Of a stretch of 64,000 nt of DNA, positions 28,215-36,821 are shown piece after piece. Both the position numbers and the translations under genes were made by a program. Source of the stretch: Chitinophaga pinensis (GTDB lineage Bacteria; Bacteroidota; Bacteroidia; Chitinophagales; UBA10324); NCBI GenBank assembly GCA_945892775.1, contig CAMDDP010000002.1, forward strand, positions 62,001-126,000, given 5' to 3'. The notes under the pieces are model-generated. The model saw only the letters and a list, made by a program, of their open reading frames with translations. It was not told the origin of the DNA and searched no databases. Position 1 is the stretch's first letter. Each line of letters opens with the position of its first letter.

Positions 28215-30980
28215 ATGAGCGAAGAAGAAAAAAAGAGTTCACTGCAGGAGAGTAAACATGTAGAAACTATGTACACTGACTGGTTTCTAGATTATGCATC
28301 TTATGTAATATTAGAGCGAGCTGTTCCAGCTATTGAAGATGGATTTAAGCCAGTTCAGCGTCGTATTCTTCATGCGATGAAAGAAATGGATGACGGCCGT
28401 TTTAATAAAGCTGCGAATATTATTGGGCAAACAATGCAATATCATCCTCATGGCGATGCAAGCATTGGAGATGCAATGGTCAACATTGGGCAGAAAGATT
28501 TATTAATCGAAACACAAGGAAATTGGGGCGATGTTCGAACAGGGGATTCCGCCGCCGCTCCTCGCTATATAGAGGCACGACTTTCAAAATTTGCACTTGA
28601 TGTAGTCTTTAATTCTCAAACTACTCGTTGGCAACTGAGTTATGATGGGAGAAAAAAAGAGCCATTAACGCTACCAGTAAAATTTCCATTATTATTAGCG
28701 CAAGGGGTAGAAGGTATTGCTGTTGGATTATCAACCAAAGTTCTACCACATAACTTTTGCGAATTATTAAAGGGGGCTATTGATGTTATTCGTGGACGAA
28801 AAGTTTCTTTGTATCCAGATTTTTTAACGGGCGGATTAATTGATGTTACCAATTATAATGATGGTGCTCGTGGTGGCAAAGTCCGAGTGCGTGCGCGAAT
28901 AGAGGAACGGGATAAAAAAACATTGGTTATAAAGGATGTTCCTTTTAGTGTAACAACAACACAACTTATCGATTCGATTATTAAAGCAAATGATAATGGA
29001 AAAATAAAAATTAAAAAAGTTGTTGACAACACTGCTGCAGATGTAGAGGTGGAAATTCAGTTGGCGCCTGGTATTTCTCCTGACATAACTATTGATGCAT
29101 TGTATGCTTTCACCGATTGTGAAATTTCAATTTCCCCTAGTGCTTGTGTCATTATTAACGACAAGCCGAATTTTGTTTCCGCTTCCGAATTGCTGAAAAT
29201 TAGTACTGACAACACTATTGATTTATTAAAGCGTGAATTGGAAATTAGATTGGGAGAGTTAGAGGAAGACTGGCATTTTTCATCCCTTGAAAAAATATTT
29301 ATTGAAAAAAGAATTTATCGCGACATTGAAGAATGCGAAACCTGGGAAGCAGTAATAACCGCCATTGATAAAGGCTTGCAGAAGTATAAGAAGTTGTTTC
29401 GTAGGGTAATTACTGAGGAAGACATATTGAGTTTGACTGAAATTAAAATCAAGCGCATTTCAAAGTTTGATGCATTTAAAGCTGACGAACACATTAAAGG
29501 GGTGGAGGCGCAAATGAAAGAAGTAAAATATAATCTGGAACACTTGAAAGATTATGCAATAGAATATTTTGAAAATCTTTTGAAAAAATATGGAAAGGGG
29601 AGAGAACGCAAAACTGAAATAAAATTATTTGACACTATACAAGCAAAGAGCGTAGCTATTGCCAATCAGAAATTATATGTTAACAGATCAGAGGGCTTTA
29701 TTGGTTTCGGATTGAGAAAGGATGAATTCGTTTGTGACTGTTCTGATCTTGATGATATGATTGTATTTCGAAAGGATGGAAAAATGATGGTGACCCGTGT
29801 GGCAGAAAAAACTTTTGTCGGAAAGGATATTCTTTTTATAAGTATATTTAATAAGAATGATGATCGTATTGTTTATCATATGATTTACCAGGATGGTAAA
29901 ACGGGTCCTTCTTTGGTGAAACGATTTAATGTTACTGGAATTACAAGAGATAAGGAATATGATTTAACAAAAGGAAGTGATGGTAGCAAGGTTCTTTATT
30001 TTTCTGTAAATCCAAATGGCGAAAATGAAATTGTAACTGTTTCATTGAATTCTTCTTCTAGTGCTCGCATTAAATTTTTTGAATATGACTTTAAAGAAAT
30101 AGCGGTAAAGGGAAGAGGATCAATCGGAAATATTATAACAAAACACAGCGTTAGAAATGTGAAGTTAAAATCGAAAGGTGCGCCAATGATTAGTGGAAAA
30201 AAGTTGTGGTTCGACGCACAATTCGGAAAATTAAATACGGAAGAAAAAGGAATATATCTTGGAAATTTTGAAGACGGAGAAACCATTCTTTCTGTTTTTA
30301 AAGATGGAACTTATGAAATTACAAACACCGAACTAACTAATAAGTTTGATCCATCGCAGTTGCTCTTAATCGAAAAATTCAACGCCACTTCAGTTCTTTC
30401 AGCTCTTTATTACCATGCAGGAAATAAGAGTTATTATTTAAAAAGATTTTTAATTGAAACTCAAACACTTGATAAGAAATTTTCTTTTGTTCCAGAAGAG
30501 GATGGATCCTTCACTGTTGCAATCACCGTTTCAAGTGAGCCAAGATTATTTTTAAAATCAGGCAAGAAGAAGGATCCGAAAGAAGAAAAAATAAATGTGG
30601 CTAAAACAGTTGAGATAAAAACATGGAAAGCAGTTGGAAACAAGATTTGTGAAAATGATTTTTTAGAGGCAGAATGGATTGGAGAGAAGAACGTAAAGAT
30701 TTCTGTTGAAAAAAAATATTTGGCAATTCAACCTTCCTTTAATCAACCATTTTCTCAAAAGGCAAAAGATATTCAGAAAAAAATTATTGATTCTAAATCA
30801 GTAAATAAAAAATTAAAATCGACAACTAAAAATTCAAAACATCTTTCAAAGATGAAAGATGTTGCAAATGTCGAATTGTTTAATCGCAAAGCTGATGTAG
30901 AATGGGAAATAAAGCCATCATCAAAAAAGAAAGAGAATAAAAAACCAGGAAAAAAAAGTAATCAAACGAGTTTGTTTTGA
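28215..30980 (+). CDS. parC: DNA topoisomerase IV subunit A (ParC / GyrA family)
   Basis: Breakage-reunion subunit that cuts and rejoins DNA. The N-terminal region contains AIEDGFKPVQRRILHAMKE and the catalytic tyrosine in GDSAAAPRYIEARLSKFA (Tyr118). A coiled-coil/tower region follows, then a C-terminal part (about residues 490-800) with beta-pinwheel-like repeats. The last 110 residues are very rich in Lys and Ser and low in complexity (for example KKKENKKPGKKSNQ), a basic tail likely to touch DNA. No GyrA box (QRRGGRG) was seen, supporting topoisomerase IV over gyrase. The length of 921 residues is on the long side because of that tail. Confidence 0.93.
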   Translation: MSEEEKKSSLQESKHVETMYTDWFLDYASYVILERAVPAIEDGFKPVQRRILHAMKEMDDGRFNKAANIIGQTMQYHPHGDASIGDAMVNIGQKDLLIETQGNWGDVRTGDSAAAPRYIEARLSKFALDVVFNSQTTRWQLSYDGRKKEPLTLPVKFPLLLAQGVEGIAVGLSTKVLPHNFCELLKGAIDVIRGRKVSLYPDFLTGGLIDVTNYNDGARGGKVRVRARIEERDKKTLVIKDVPFSVTTTQLIDSIIKANDNGKIKIKKVVDNTAADVEVEIQLAPGISPDITIDALYAFTDCEISISPSACVIINDKPNFVSASELLKISTDNTIDLLKRELEIRLGELEEDWHFSSLEKIFIEKRIYRDIEECETWEAVITAIDKGLQKYKKLFRRVITEEDILSLTEIKIKRISKFDAFKADEHIKGVEAQMKEVKYNLEHLKDYAIEYFENLLKKYGKGRERKTEIKLFDTIQAKSVAIANQKLYVNRSEGFIGFGLRKDEFVCDCSDLDDMIVFRKDGKMMVTRVAEKTFVGKDILFISIFNKNDDRIVYHMIYQDGKTGPSLVKRFNVTGITRDKEYDLTKGSDGSKVLYFSVNPNGENEIVTVSLNSSSSARIKFFEYDFKEIAVKGRGSIGNIITKHSVRNVKLKSKGAPMISGKKLWFDAQFGKLNTEEKGIYLGNFEDGETILSVFKDGTYEITNTELTNKFDPSQLLLIEKFNATSVLSALYYHAGNKSYYLKRFLIETQTLDKKFSFVPEEDGSFTVAITVSSEPRLFLKSGKKKDPKEEKINVAKTVEIKTWKAVGNKICENDFLEAEWIGEKNVKISVEKKYLAIQPSFNQPFSQKAKDIQKKIIDSKSVNKKLKSTTKNSKHLSKMKDVANVELFNRKADVEWEIKPSSKKKENKKPGKKSNQTSLF

Positions 30981-31107
30981 TAATAAAAATCGGTTAAGTT
31001 TAGACAAGAATAAATTAATCATAGACACGCTCTTTTCGAAGCTTTTTTTTAAGTTAATTTTAAATATTTAGATTATTAAGTGCATAAAATATCAAATGTT
31101 AATTTTT

Positions 31108-31115
31108 TAGATTTG
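31108..31115 (+). promoter_or_regulatory. Predicted -7 box upstream of surE
   Basis: TAGATTTG matches TAnnTTTG and lies 15 bases before the surE ATG. No good TTG box is visible upstream. The implied leader is about 10 bases. Confidence 0.45.
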
Positions 31116-31130
31116 TGAACCAATTAATTT

Positions 31131-31925
31131 ATGTTATCAAAATCAGTTAAAAAATCCTATTCAAATAAGCCACTAATACTTGTTACAAATGATGACGGAA
31201 TTTCATCAACCGGCATTCGATCATTGGTAGAATCTATGCGGGAATTAGGGAAGGTTGTTGTGGTCGCTCCTGATTCTCCACGGTCAGGAATGGGGCATGC
31301 TATAACGCTTGATAGCCCTTTGAGGATTGAATTAGTTCATCTTTTTGAAGATGTAGATAGTTATCAATGCAACGGAACTCCGGTTGATTGCGTAAAATTG
31401 GCAGTTAATAAGATTTTAAAAAGGAAACCTGATTTGTGTGTGAGTGGAATAAATCACGGTAGTAATTCTTCAATTAATATATTGTACAGTGGAACTATGT
31501 CGGCTGCTATGGAAGCCTCCATTGAAGGAATCAATGCAATTGGATTTTCATATTTAAATTGTTCTTTCAATGCTGATTTGACCGCACCAAAAAAATATGC
31601 AAAAAGAATTGCAAAAAGTGTTTTAGAACACGGACTTCCACCCAATACTTTATTGAATGTGAATATTCCTGACGTGCATTACAAACAAATAAAAGGAATT
31701 CGTGTTTGCCGACAAGCAATAGCAAAGTATGAAGAAGATTATAACGAACGATTAGACCCTCGTGGAAGAAAATATTATTGGTTAACTGGAAAATTTATTA
31801 ATAATGACCCAGGAGATGATACCGACGAATGGGCGTTGAAGAATTGTTTTGTTTCTGTTGTTCCTGTTCAATTTGATCTAACGGCTCATCACGCAATTTC
31901 TAGTATAAATTCATTTTGGAAATAA
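31131..31925 (+). CDS. surE: 5'-nucleotidase SurE
   Basis: Metal-dependent phosphatase acting on nucleoside 5'-monophosphates, in the cytoplasm. The metal-binding start LVTNDDGISSTGIRSL, the PDSPRSGMGHAITLDSPL segment, and SGINHGSNSSINILYSGTMSAAMEA are all present. Its 264 residues are normal. It heads a tight run surE-(97 aa)-lpxB with single-base spacers, so the three are likely co-transcribed and perhaps translationally coupled; the same order is common in the phylum. Confidence 0.97.
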   Translation: MLSKSVKKSYSNKPLILVTNDDGISSTGIRSLVESMRELGKVVVVAPDSPRSGMGHAITLDSPLRIELVHLFEDVDSYQCNGTPVDCVKLAVNKILKRKPDLCVSGINHGSNSSINILYSGTMSAAMEASIEGINAIGFSYLNCSFNADLTAPKKYAKRIAKSVLEHGLPPNTLLNVNIPDVHYKQIKGIRVCRQAIAKYEEDYNERLDPRGRKYYWLTGKFINNDPGDDTDEWALKNCFVSVVPVQFDLTAHHAISSINSFWK

Positions 31926-31926
31926 T

Positions 31927-32220
31927 ATGTTTCGTCAGGATAAAATTTTAGTGGGCTTATTAATTGGTTTGCTATATCCGATAATCTGTTTTGTAATTTT
32001 TTACGAAATAAAATCCGTTCTTCTTGAAAAGAATTTAATTCCTGATGGAGCCTTTAAACTTCAATTTTTATGTATTATAAGTGTGGTCACAAATGTTATT
32101 CCTGCGGGCTCTTTTAGTCGTTCAAAAAAAGATCAATCATTAAAAGGAATTGCTGGTGTGACATTATTTCTTGTTGCCGGAATTATTATTTATTTCTATA
32201 AAGGATTAGTCACAAACTAA
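31927..32220 (+). CDS. Small membrane protein between surE and lpxB
   Basis: Encodes 97 residues with three likely membrane helices: LVGLLIGLLYPIICFVIFYE, FKLQFLCIISVVTNVIPAG and a C-terminal helix with FLVAGIIIYFYKG. A short basic loop (SFSRSKKDQSLKG) precedes the third helix. It starts one base after the surE stop and ends one base before lpxB. I do not recognise a named function. Its conserved-looking position suggests a role near lipid A synthesis or envelope homeostasis, but that is an inference from position. Confidence 0.75.
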   Translation: MFRQDKILVGLLIGLLYPIICFVIFYEIKSVLLEKNLIPDGAFKLQFLCIISVVTNVIPAGSFSRSKKDQSLKGIAGVTLFLVAGIIIYFYKGLVTN

Positions 32221-32221
32221 T

Positions 32222-33304
32222 ATGCGATATTATATTATTGCAGGAGAAGCATCCGGCGATTTGCACGCCTCTAATTTTGCTAAATCATTAATTCAATTGG
32301 ACATTGAAGCAAAACTTCGCGGCTTTGGTGGTGAACGAATGCAACAAGCAGGTGTGGAGTTGGTTCATCATTACCGTGATACTGCATTTATGGGTTTTTG
32401 GGAAGTTTTAAAAAATATCCGAAAAATTTCATTGTTACTAAATAAATGCAAAGAAGATATTTTAAGGTTTAAACCAGATGTAATTGTGTTGGTTGATTAT
32501 CCTGGATTTAATTTGCGCATTGCTAGATGGGCGAAAGAAAATAATTTTAAAACTTGTTATTATATATCCCCCAAATTATGGGCATGGAACGAAAAACGAG
32601 TTCACACAATTAAAAAATATGTTGATTTAATGCTTTGTATTTTTCCTTTCGAAGTTGATTTTTATAAAAATTACAATTTCGATGTAAAATTTGTGGGACA
32701 CCCATTAATTGATGCGCTCAATGAAACAAACACCCTAAAAATAGAAAAAAATAAAATTGCGTTATTACCTGGAAGCAGAAAACAGGAGATAGATTCAATG
32801 ACACCTTTGTTTTTAAAAATTGCCGAAAAATATTATTCCGAAAAATTTATTGTTGCTGGAATTTCATCCATGGGAAAGGAATTGTATTCAAATTTTAATC
32901 GGCGCAATATTGAAATAATATGGGATGACACACCAAGAGTTCTTAAGCAATCGAAAGCAGCGATTGTAAATTCTGGAACGGCAACTTTAGAGGCTGCACT
33001 TTTAAATGTTCCACAAATGGTTTGTTACAAAACAAGTGGGCTTACTTATTTTATTGCAAAAAAATTAATTAAAGTGAAATGGATTTCTCCTGTGAATATT
33101 ATTTTAAACAGAGAAGCTGTAAAAGAATTTATTCAGCATGATTGTGTTAACGGAACTTTGGAGTCAGAACTCCTGAGTTTATTAAATAATGAAGTTCATC
33201 GAGTTAAAATATTGAATGATTATTCAGAATTGCGGCAATTATTGGGTAGCAAGGGTGCTTCAATGAAAGCTGCTAAAGCAGTTTTGGGCTTATTGAAGTC
33301 TTAA
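32222..33304 (+). CDS. lpxB: Lipid-A-disaccharide synthase
   Basis: GT-B glycosyltransferase that joins UDP-2,3-diacylglucosamine and lipid X into the disaccharide of lipid A on the inner membrane. Motifs: YIIAGEASGDLHASNF at the start, RGFGGERMQQAGVELVHH, PDVIVLVDYPGFNLRIA, the SPKLWAWNEKR segment, FVGHPLIDAL, LLPGSRKQEID and NSGTATLEAALLNVPQMVCY. The length of 360 residues is close to normal. Its presence shows the organism makes lipopolysaccharide. Last gene of the surE run; no terminator hairpin is visible after it. Confidence 0.97.
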   Translation: MRYYIIAGEASGDLHASNFAKSLIQLDIEAKLRGFGGERMQQAGVELVHHYRDTAFMGFWEVLKNIRKISLLLNKCKEDILRFKPDVIVLVDYPGFNLRIARWAKENNFKTCYYISPKLWAWNEKRVHTIKKYVDLMLCIFPFEVDFYKNYNFDVKFVGHPLIDALNETNTLKIEKNKIALLPGSRKQEIDSMTPLFLKIAEKYYSEKFIVAGISSMGKELYSNFNRRNIEIIWDDTPRVLKQSKAAIVNSGTATLEAALLNVPQMVCYKTSGLTYFIAKKLIKVKWISPVNIILNREAVKEFIQHDCVNGTLESELLSLLNNEVHRVKILNDYSELRQLLGSKGASMKAAKAVLGLLKS

Positions 33305-33451
33305 GCTTATTGATTTTTTTCCTTGTTAAATAATTCGAACTCAATTATTATGATGGAACGACAATGTGAGAGAATGGGCATACGACATTTGTTAGATAGG
33401 TTGAGTAAAATTTTAACAGTTTTTTTTTCATAATTAATCTTATATATATTT

Positions 33452-33459
33452 TACTTTTG
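33452..33459 (+). promoter_or_regulatory. Predicted -7 box upstream of hmgA
   Basis: TACTTTTG matches TAnnTTTG and lies 25 bases before the hmgA ATG, so the leader would be about 20 bases. No TTG box at the usual distance. Confidence 0.45.
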
Positions 33460-33484
33460 TTATTCTTTAAAACACTTTCTACTA

Positions 33485-34639
33485 ATGCCTTTTTACATGA
33501 GCAGGGGAAAAATTCCCGCCAAGCGCCATACTCAGTTTCGCAAGACTGATGGTTCTTTATATTCTGAACAACTTTTTTCAACTGAAGGATTTTCAAGTGT
33601 GTATTCATTATTGTATCATAATCATCCACCAACTGCAATAATTGGAATTGATGAAGCCTTTAGTGTGGAACCCAAAATTGCTATGAAAAAACATTTGCAA
33701 AATCGAAGTTTTCATGGGTTTAATGTGGAGCCCGTTGAGCAGTTTCTACAAGCACGTAAAATTTTAATGTTGAATAATGATGTTACAATTGCTGTAGCAG
33801 TCCCCCAAAAAAGCATGATTGACCATTTTTATAAAAATGGAGAGGCTGATGAATTGATTTTTATTCACGAAGGGAGTGGTACTCTTCACACTATGTACGG
33901 TAAAATTGATTTTGTATATGGTGACTATATCGTTATACCTAGGGGTACGATTTATCAATTAGAATTTCAAGACGAAAATAATAGATTGTTAGTTTTAGAA
34001 TCTTTCTCAGCCATTCGCCCCCCGAAGAGATATTTGAATGAAGTTGGTCAGTTGCTTGAGCATTCACCTTACTGTGAGCGCGATATTAAGGTTCCGACGG
34101 AATTAAAAACACATGATGAAAAAGGAGATTTTTTAATTTACATAAAGAAGAAAGGAATGATGTATCCATATCATTATGCATATCATCCTTTTGATGTTGT
34201 TGGGTGGGATGGATATGCTTATCCCTGGGCTTTTAGTATTCACGACTATGAACCTATCACTGGTAGATTGCACATGCCGCCACCAATTCATCAAACATTT
34301 GAAGGGCATAATTTTGTTGTTTGTTCATTCGTTCCGAGAATGTATGATTATCATCCGCTTTCAGTTCCTGCGCCTTACAACCATAGTAATGTAGATTCAG
34401 ATGAGTTGCTTTATTACGTTGCTGGTGATTTTATGAGCCGTAAACATGTGGAGCGTGGAATGTTCTCATTACATCCAGGTGGAATCCCGCATGGGCCTCA
34501 TCCTGGAACCGTTGAAAAAAGTATTGGTGCAAAGGAAACAAAGGAGTTGGCTGTAATGATTGATACTTTTAATCCTCTTATGTTAACCGAAGTTGCACTT
34601 GGTATTGAAGACAAAAATTATTATTTGAGTTGGATGTAA
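33485..34639 (+). CDS. hmgA: Homogentisate 1,2-dioxygenase
   Basis: Opens the ring of homogentisate with oxygen in tyrosine and phenylalanine degradation, giving maleylacetoacetate. The 384-residue form is typical of Bacteroidota. The cupin core includes ELIFIHEGSGTLHTMYGKID and GDYIVIPRGTIYQLEF; the metal-binding C-terminal domain has PPPIHQTFEGHNFVVCSFVP and FSLHPGGIPHGPHPG (from residue 330). Downstream pathway genes (maleylacetoacetate isomerase, fumarylacetoacetase) and hppD are not in the window. The next gene, a TPR protein, starts four bases after the stop, so hmgA probably heads a longer transcript. Confidence 0.95.
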   Translation: MPFYMSRGKIPAKRHTQFRKTDGSLYSEQLFSTEGFSSVYSLLYHNHPPTAIIGIDEAFSVEPKIAMKKHLQNRSFHGFNVEPVEQFLQARKILMLNNDVTIAVAVPQKSMIDHFYKNGEADELIFIHEGSGTLHTMYGKIDFVYGDYIVIPRGTIYQLEFQDENNRLLVLESFSAIRPPKRYLNEVGQLLEHSPYCERDIKVPTELKTHDEKGDFLIYIKKKGMMYPYHYAYHPFDVVGWDGYAYPWAFSIHDYEPITGRLHMPPPIHQTFEGHNFVVCSFVPRMYDYHPLSVPAPYNHSNVDSDELLYYVAGDFMSRKHVERGMFSLHPGGIPHGPHPGTVEKSIGAKETKELAVMIDTFNPLMLTEVALGIEDKNYYLSWM

Positions 34640-34643
34640 TAAG

Positions 34644-35963
34644 ATGAAATCACTTTGTAATACATTGTTTTTTTTTGGATTATTTTTTAATGTTCATCAA
34701 TGTGCATTAGCGCAAGATGCTTATATAAAATTTGAAACTCGTTTAAGTGAACCGAAACGAAGAACGATACAAGAATCAGTATCAGTGAAACATAAAAAAA
34801 ACAACAAAATTTCAAAGGTTGCCAATGGATATACCGTTGATTATTCGTCAATTTTTTTTGAAAATTCTTCCTTTGCAGTTGATTCAATTCCTAAAAGAAG
34901 GTCGGCAAAAAGTAGTCGTGAATTAATAGAAGATTCAACCTTAATTCCTATAAGTAATTCAAATGATATATATAAGCTTAAGTCGGATTCTATTCGGGTA
35001 AAGAAGAAAAAGAAAAAAAACGAAGAACAATTTTTTGAACCGGATTCTGTTCAGATTGATTCTTTAATTCAGGATGAGTTTGTTGACGAAACACGCTCAA
35101 TGTCTTTAAGTGATAGTATGCGCTTGCAACCACAAAAAGTTTTTATAGACTCAGCTTATGTGTGTTTAATGGAGAATAAATTTATTCAATCAATTTTATA
35201 TTGCGACAAAGTGATTGGCGAATATCCGTCAACTGAAGAGTTTAAATTTGCTTTTCTATGGAGAGCAAAAGCAAAAATTGGATTGAATGATTTAGTTAAT
35301 GCACTTATTGATTTAGATGTTTTTATATCTTTAGATAATTGTAAAAGTAATTTGTGTGGCGAATCTTTTTATCAACTCGGAATTGTTAATTTTAAATTAC
35401 AGAATTATCAAAACGCAGCAAGTGCTTTTTCCAAGGTTTTAACTGATTCCACCTTTCCAAATATAAAATATTGTTTTTTCTATAGGGCATTTTGTGTCGG
35501 TGAGTTAGGGCAATACATTAATGCTGTTCAAGATTATACTAGGTTTTTAAATTTAGATAAATTTAAATCAGTAAGTAGCGCGGAGGCACTTTATTTCCGG
35601 GGATTTTATAAAGTTAAACTTGATGATAATCGAGGGGCCATCAGTGATTATAATTTAGCAATTGATATGTATTCAGCCGCATACGAAAATTCTAAAAATA
35701 AAAATACGGGATACTTTCAAAAGCTAATCGACACTTATATTACCAGGGGGCTTGCATATGCAGAAATAAAAAAATGGGATGACGCAATTGACAGTTATAA
35801 TATTGTTATAAAAATGAAGCCAGATTATGCAACTGCTTTTTATTTAAAAGGATTGTCAGAAATAGGCAAGGGCGATTTAGATGCAGGATGTTTGCACTTA
35901 AGTAGAGCAGGAGAATTGGGTAGTATTGATGCTTATAATGATATAAAGATTCACTGTAAATAA
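34644..35963 (+). CDS. Exported TPR-repeat protein
   Basis: Predicted periplasmic or outer-membrane-associated protein of 439 residues. A signal peptide ends at about residue 24 (CALAQD). The region up to about residue 160 is low in predicted structure and includes a very basic stretch (RVKKKKKKNEEQ). From about residue 165 there are at least five TPR-like repeats, such as IYCDKVIGEYPS, ESFYQLGIVNFKLQNYQNAA, AVQDYTRFLNLD, GAISDYNLAIDMY and [26 protein letters not shown]. TPRs mediate protein-protein contact; the partner is unknown. It sits between hmgA and a PabC-like gene with spacers of three to four bases. Confidence 0.8.
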   Translation: MKSLCNTLFFFGLFFNVHQCALAQDAYIKFETRLSEPKRRTIQESVSVKHKKNNKISKVANGYTVDYSSIFFENSSFAVDSIPKRRSAKSSRELIEDSTLIPISNSNDIYKLKSDSIRVKKKKKKNEEQFFEPDSVQIDSLIQDEFVDETRSMSLSDSMRLQPQKVFIDSAYVCLMENKFIQSILYCDKVIGEYPSTEEFKFAFLWRAKAKIGLNDLVNALIDLDVFISLDNCKSNLCGESFYQLGIVNFKLQNYQNAASAFSKVLTDSTFPNIKYCFFYRAFCVGELGQYINAVQDYTRFLNLDKFKSVSSAEALYFRGFYKVKLDDNRGAISDYNLAIDMYSAAYENSKNKNTGYFQKLIDTYITRGLAYAEIKKWDDAIDSYNIVIKMKPDYATAFYLKGLSEIGKGDLDAGCLHLSRAGELGSIDAYNDIKIHCK

Positions 35964-35966
35964 TTT

Positions 35967-36821
35967 ATGCAGCATCAATTTATTTCATTAAATGGTGAAA
36001 TTGTTTCTGCCATTGAACCACATTTTATTTCAACTAATCGTGCTCTTCGATATGGCGATGGAATGTTTGAAGGGTTTAGAATAATAAATGGAGAATTTTC
36101 TTTTTTCGAAGACCATATATTGAGATTATTTTCTGGAATGAAAGCGCTTGGATTTGTTCCTCCTGATTGTTTTTCTTCCGCTTATTTTTTAAAGATTGTT
36201 TCTGAATTGTTAATTGCTAATAAAGTAGTGGGCAATTCTATCGTTCGAATCCAGGTTTATCGTGCCAATGCAGGATTATACGAGCCAATTAACGACGATG
36301 TGGAATTTTTTATTGAATCTTTTAATCCGGAATTGAAAAATTATCAGTGGTATAATGATGGAATTTCAGTTTTAATTTTTGAGGATTGGAAAAAGTCTTT
36401 TAATCCAGTAATGAATTTTAAAACATGTAATTCGCAGGTGTATGTAATGGCTTCAAGATGGAAATGCGTTAATAAGGTAGACGATGCATTAATATTAAAT
36501 TCAAATGGAAATATTGCTGATGCTACTTCATCTAATGTATTTATTTGGAAAGAAAATAAAATTATTACGCCAACTTTAAGTGAAGCATGTATAGGGGGCG
36601 TGTTTAGAAAAAATTTAATCGCATTTGCAAGATTAAATAATATTATTGTTGAAGAAAGAATTGTTTCAATCAATGATGTGATGGAGGCCGATGAATTATT
36701 TCTTACTAATATTTCAAAGGGAATTCGTTCTGTAGAAACAATTAAAGTTAAACATTTTACTAACATTAAAACAAAACAGCTCGCTGAGATGTTCTATTCT
36801 CATATTTCAAAAGGAGGATGA
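35967..36821 (+). CDS. Class IV aminotransferase, aminodeoxychorismate-lyase (PabC)-like
   Basis: Pyridoxal-phosphate enzyme of fold type IV, 284 residues. Conserved parts: RALRYGDGMFEGFRI near the start, the lysine region NFKTCNSQVYVMAS, DDALILNSNGNIADATSSNVF, and ELFLTNISKGIRSVETI near the end. The last two fit 4-amino-4-deoxychorismate lyases, which release p-aminobenzoate for folate, better than branched-chain aminotransferases (which show a GTAA-type motif there), but class IV enzymes are hard to tell apart. Its stop codon overlaps the photolyase start by four bases (ATGA). The final codons AAAGGAGG form a perfect SD-like string directly against that ATG, with no spacing. Confidence 0.75.
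   Translation: MQHQFISLNGEIVSAIEPHFISTNRALRYGDGMFEGFRIINGEFSFFEDHILRLFSGMKALGFVPPDCFSSAYFLKIVSELLIANKVVGNSIVRIQVYRANAGLYEPINDDVEFFIESFNPELKNYQWYNDGISVLIFEDWKKSFNPVMNFKTCNSQVYVMASRWKCVNKVDDALILNSNGNIADATSSNVFIWKENKIITPTLSEACIGGVFRKNLIAFARLNNIIVEERIVSINDVMEADELFLTNISKGIRSVETIKVKHFTNIKTKQLAEMFYSHISKGG

Noticed and set aside
33348-33638. Minus-strand frame of 96 codons overlapping the hmgA start
   Set aside because: It runs antisense through the hmgA promoter and first codons and has no recognisable domain or signal.
36811-36817. AAGGAGG as a Shine-Dalgarno site for the photolyase gene
   Set aside because: It touches the ATG with no spacing, encodes conserved-frame residues of the upstream gene, and genes in this phylum rarely use SD sequences.
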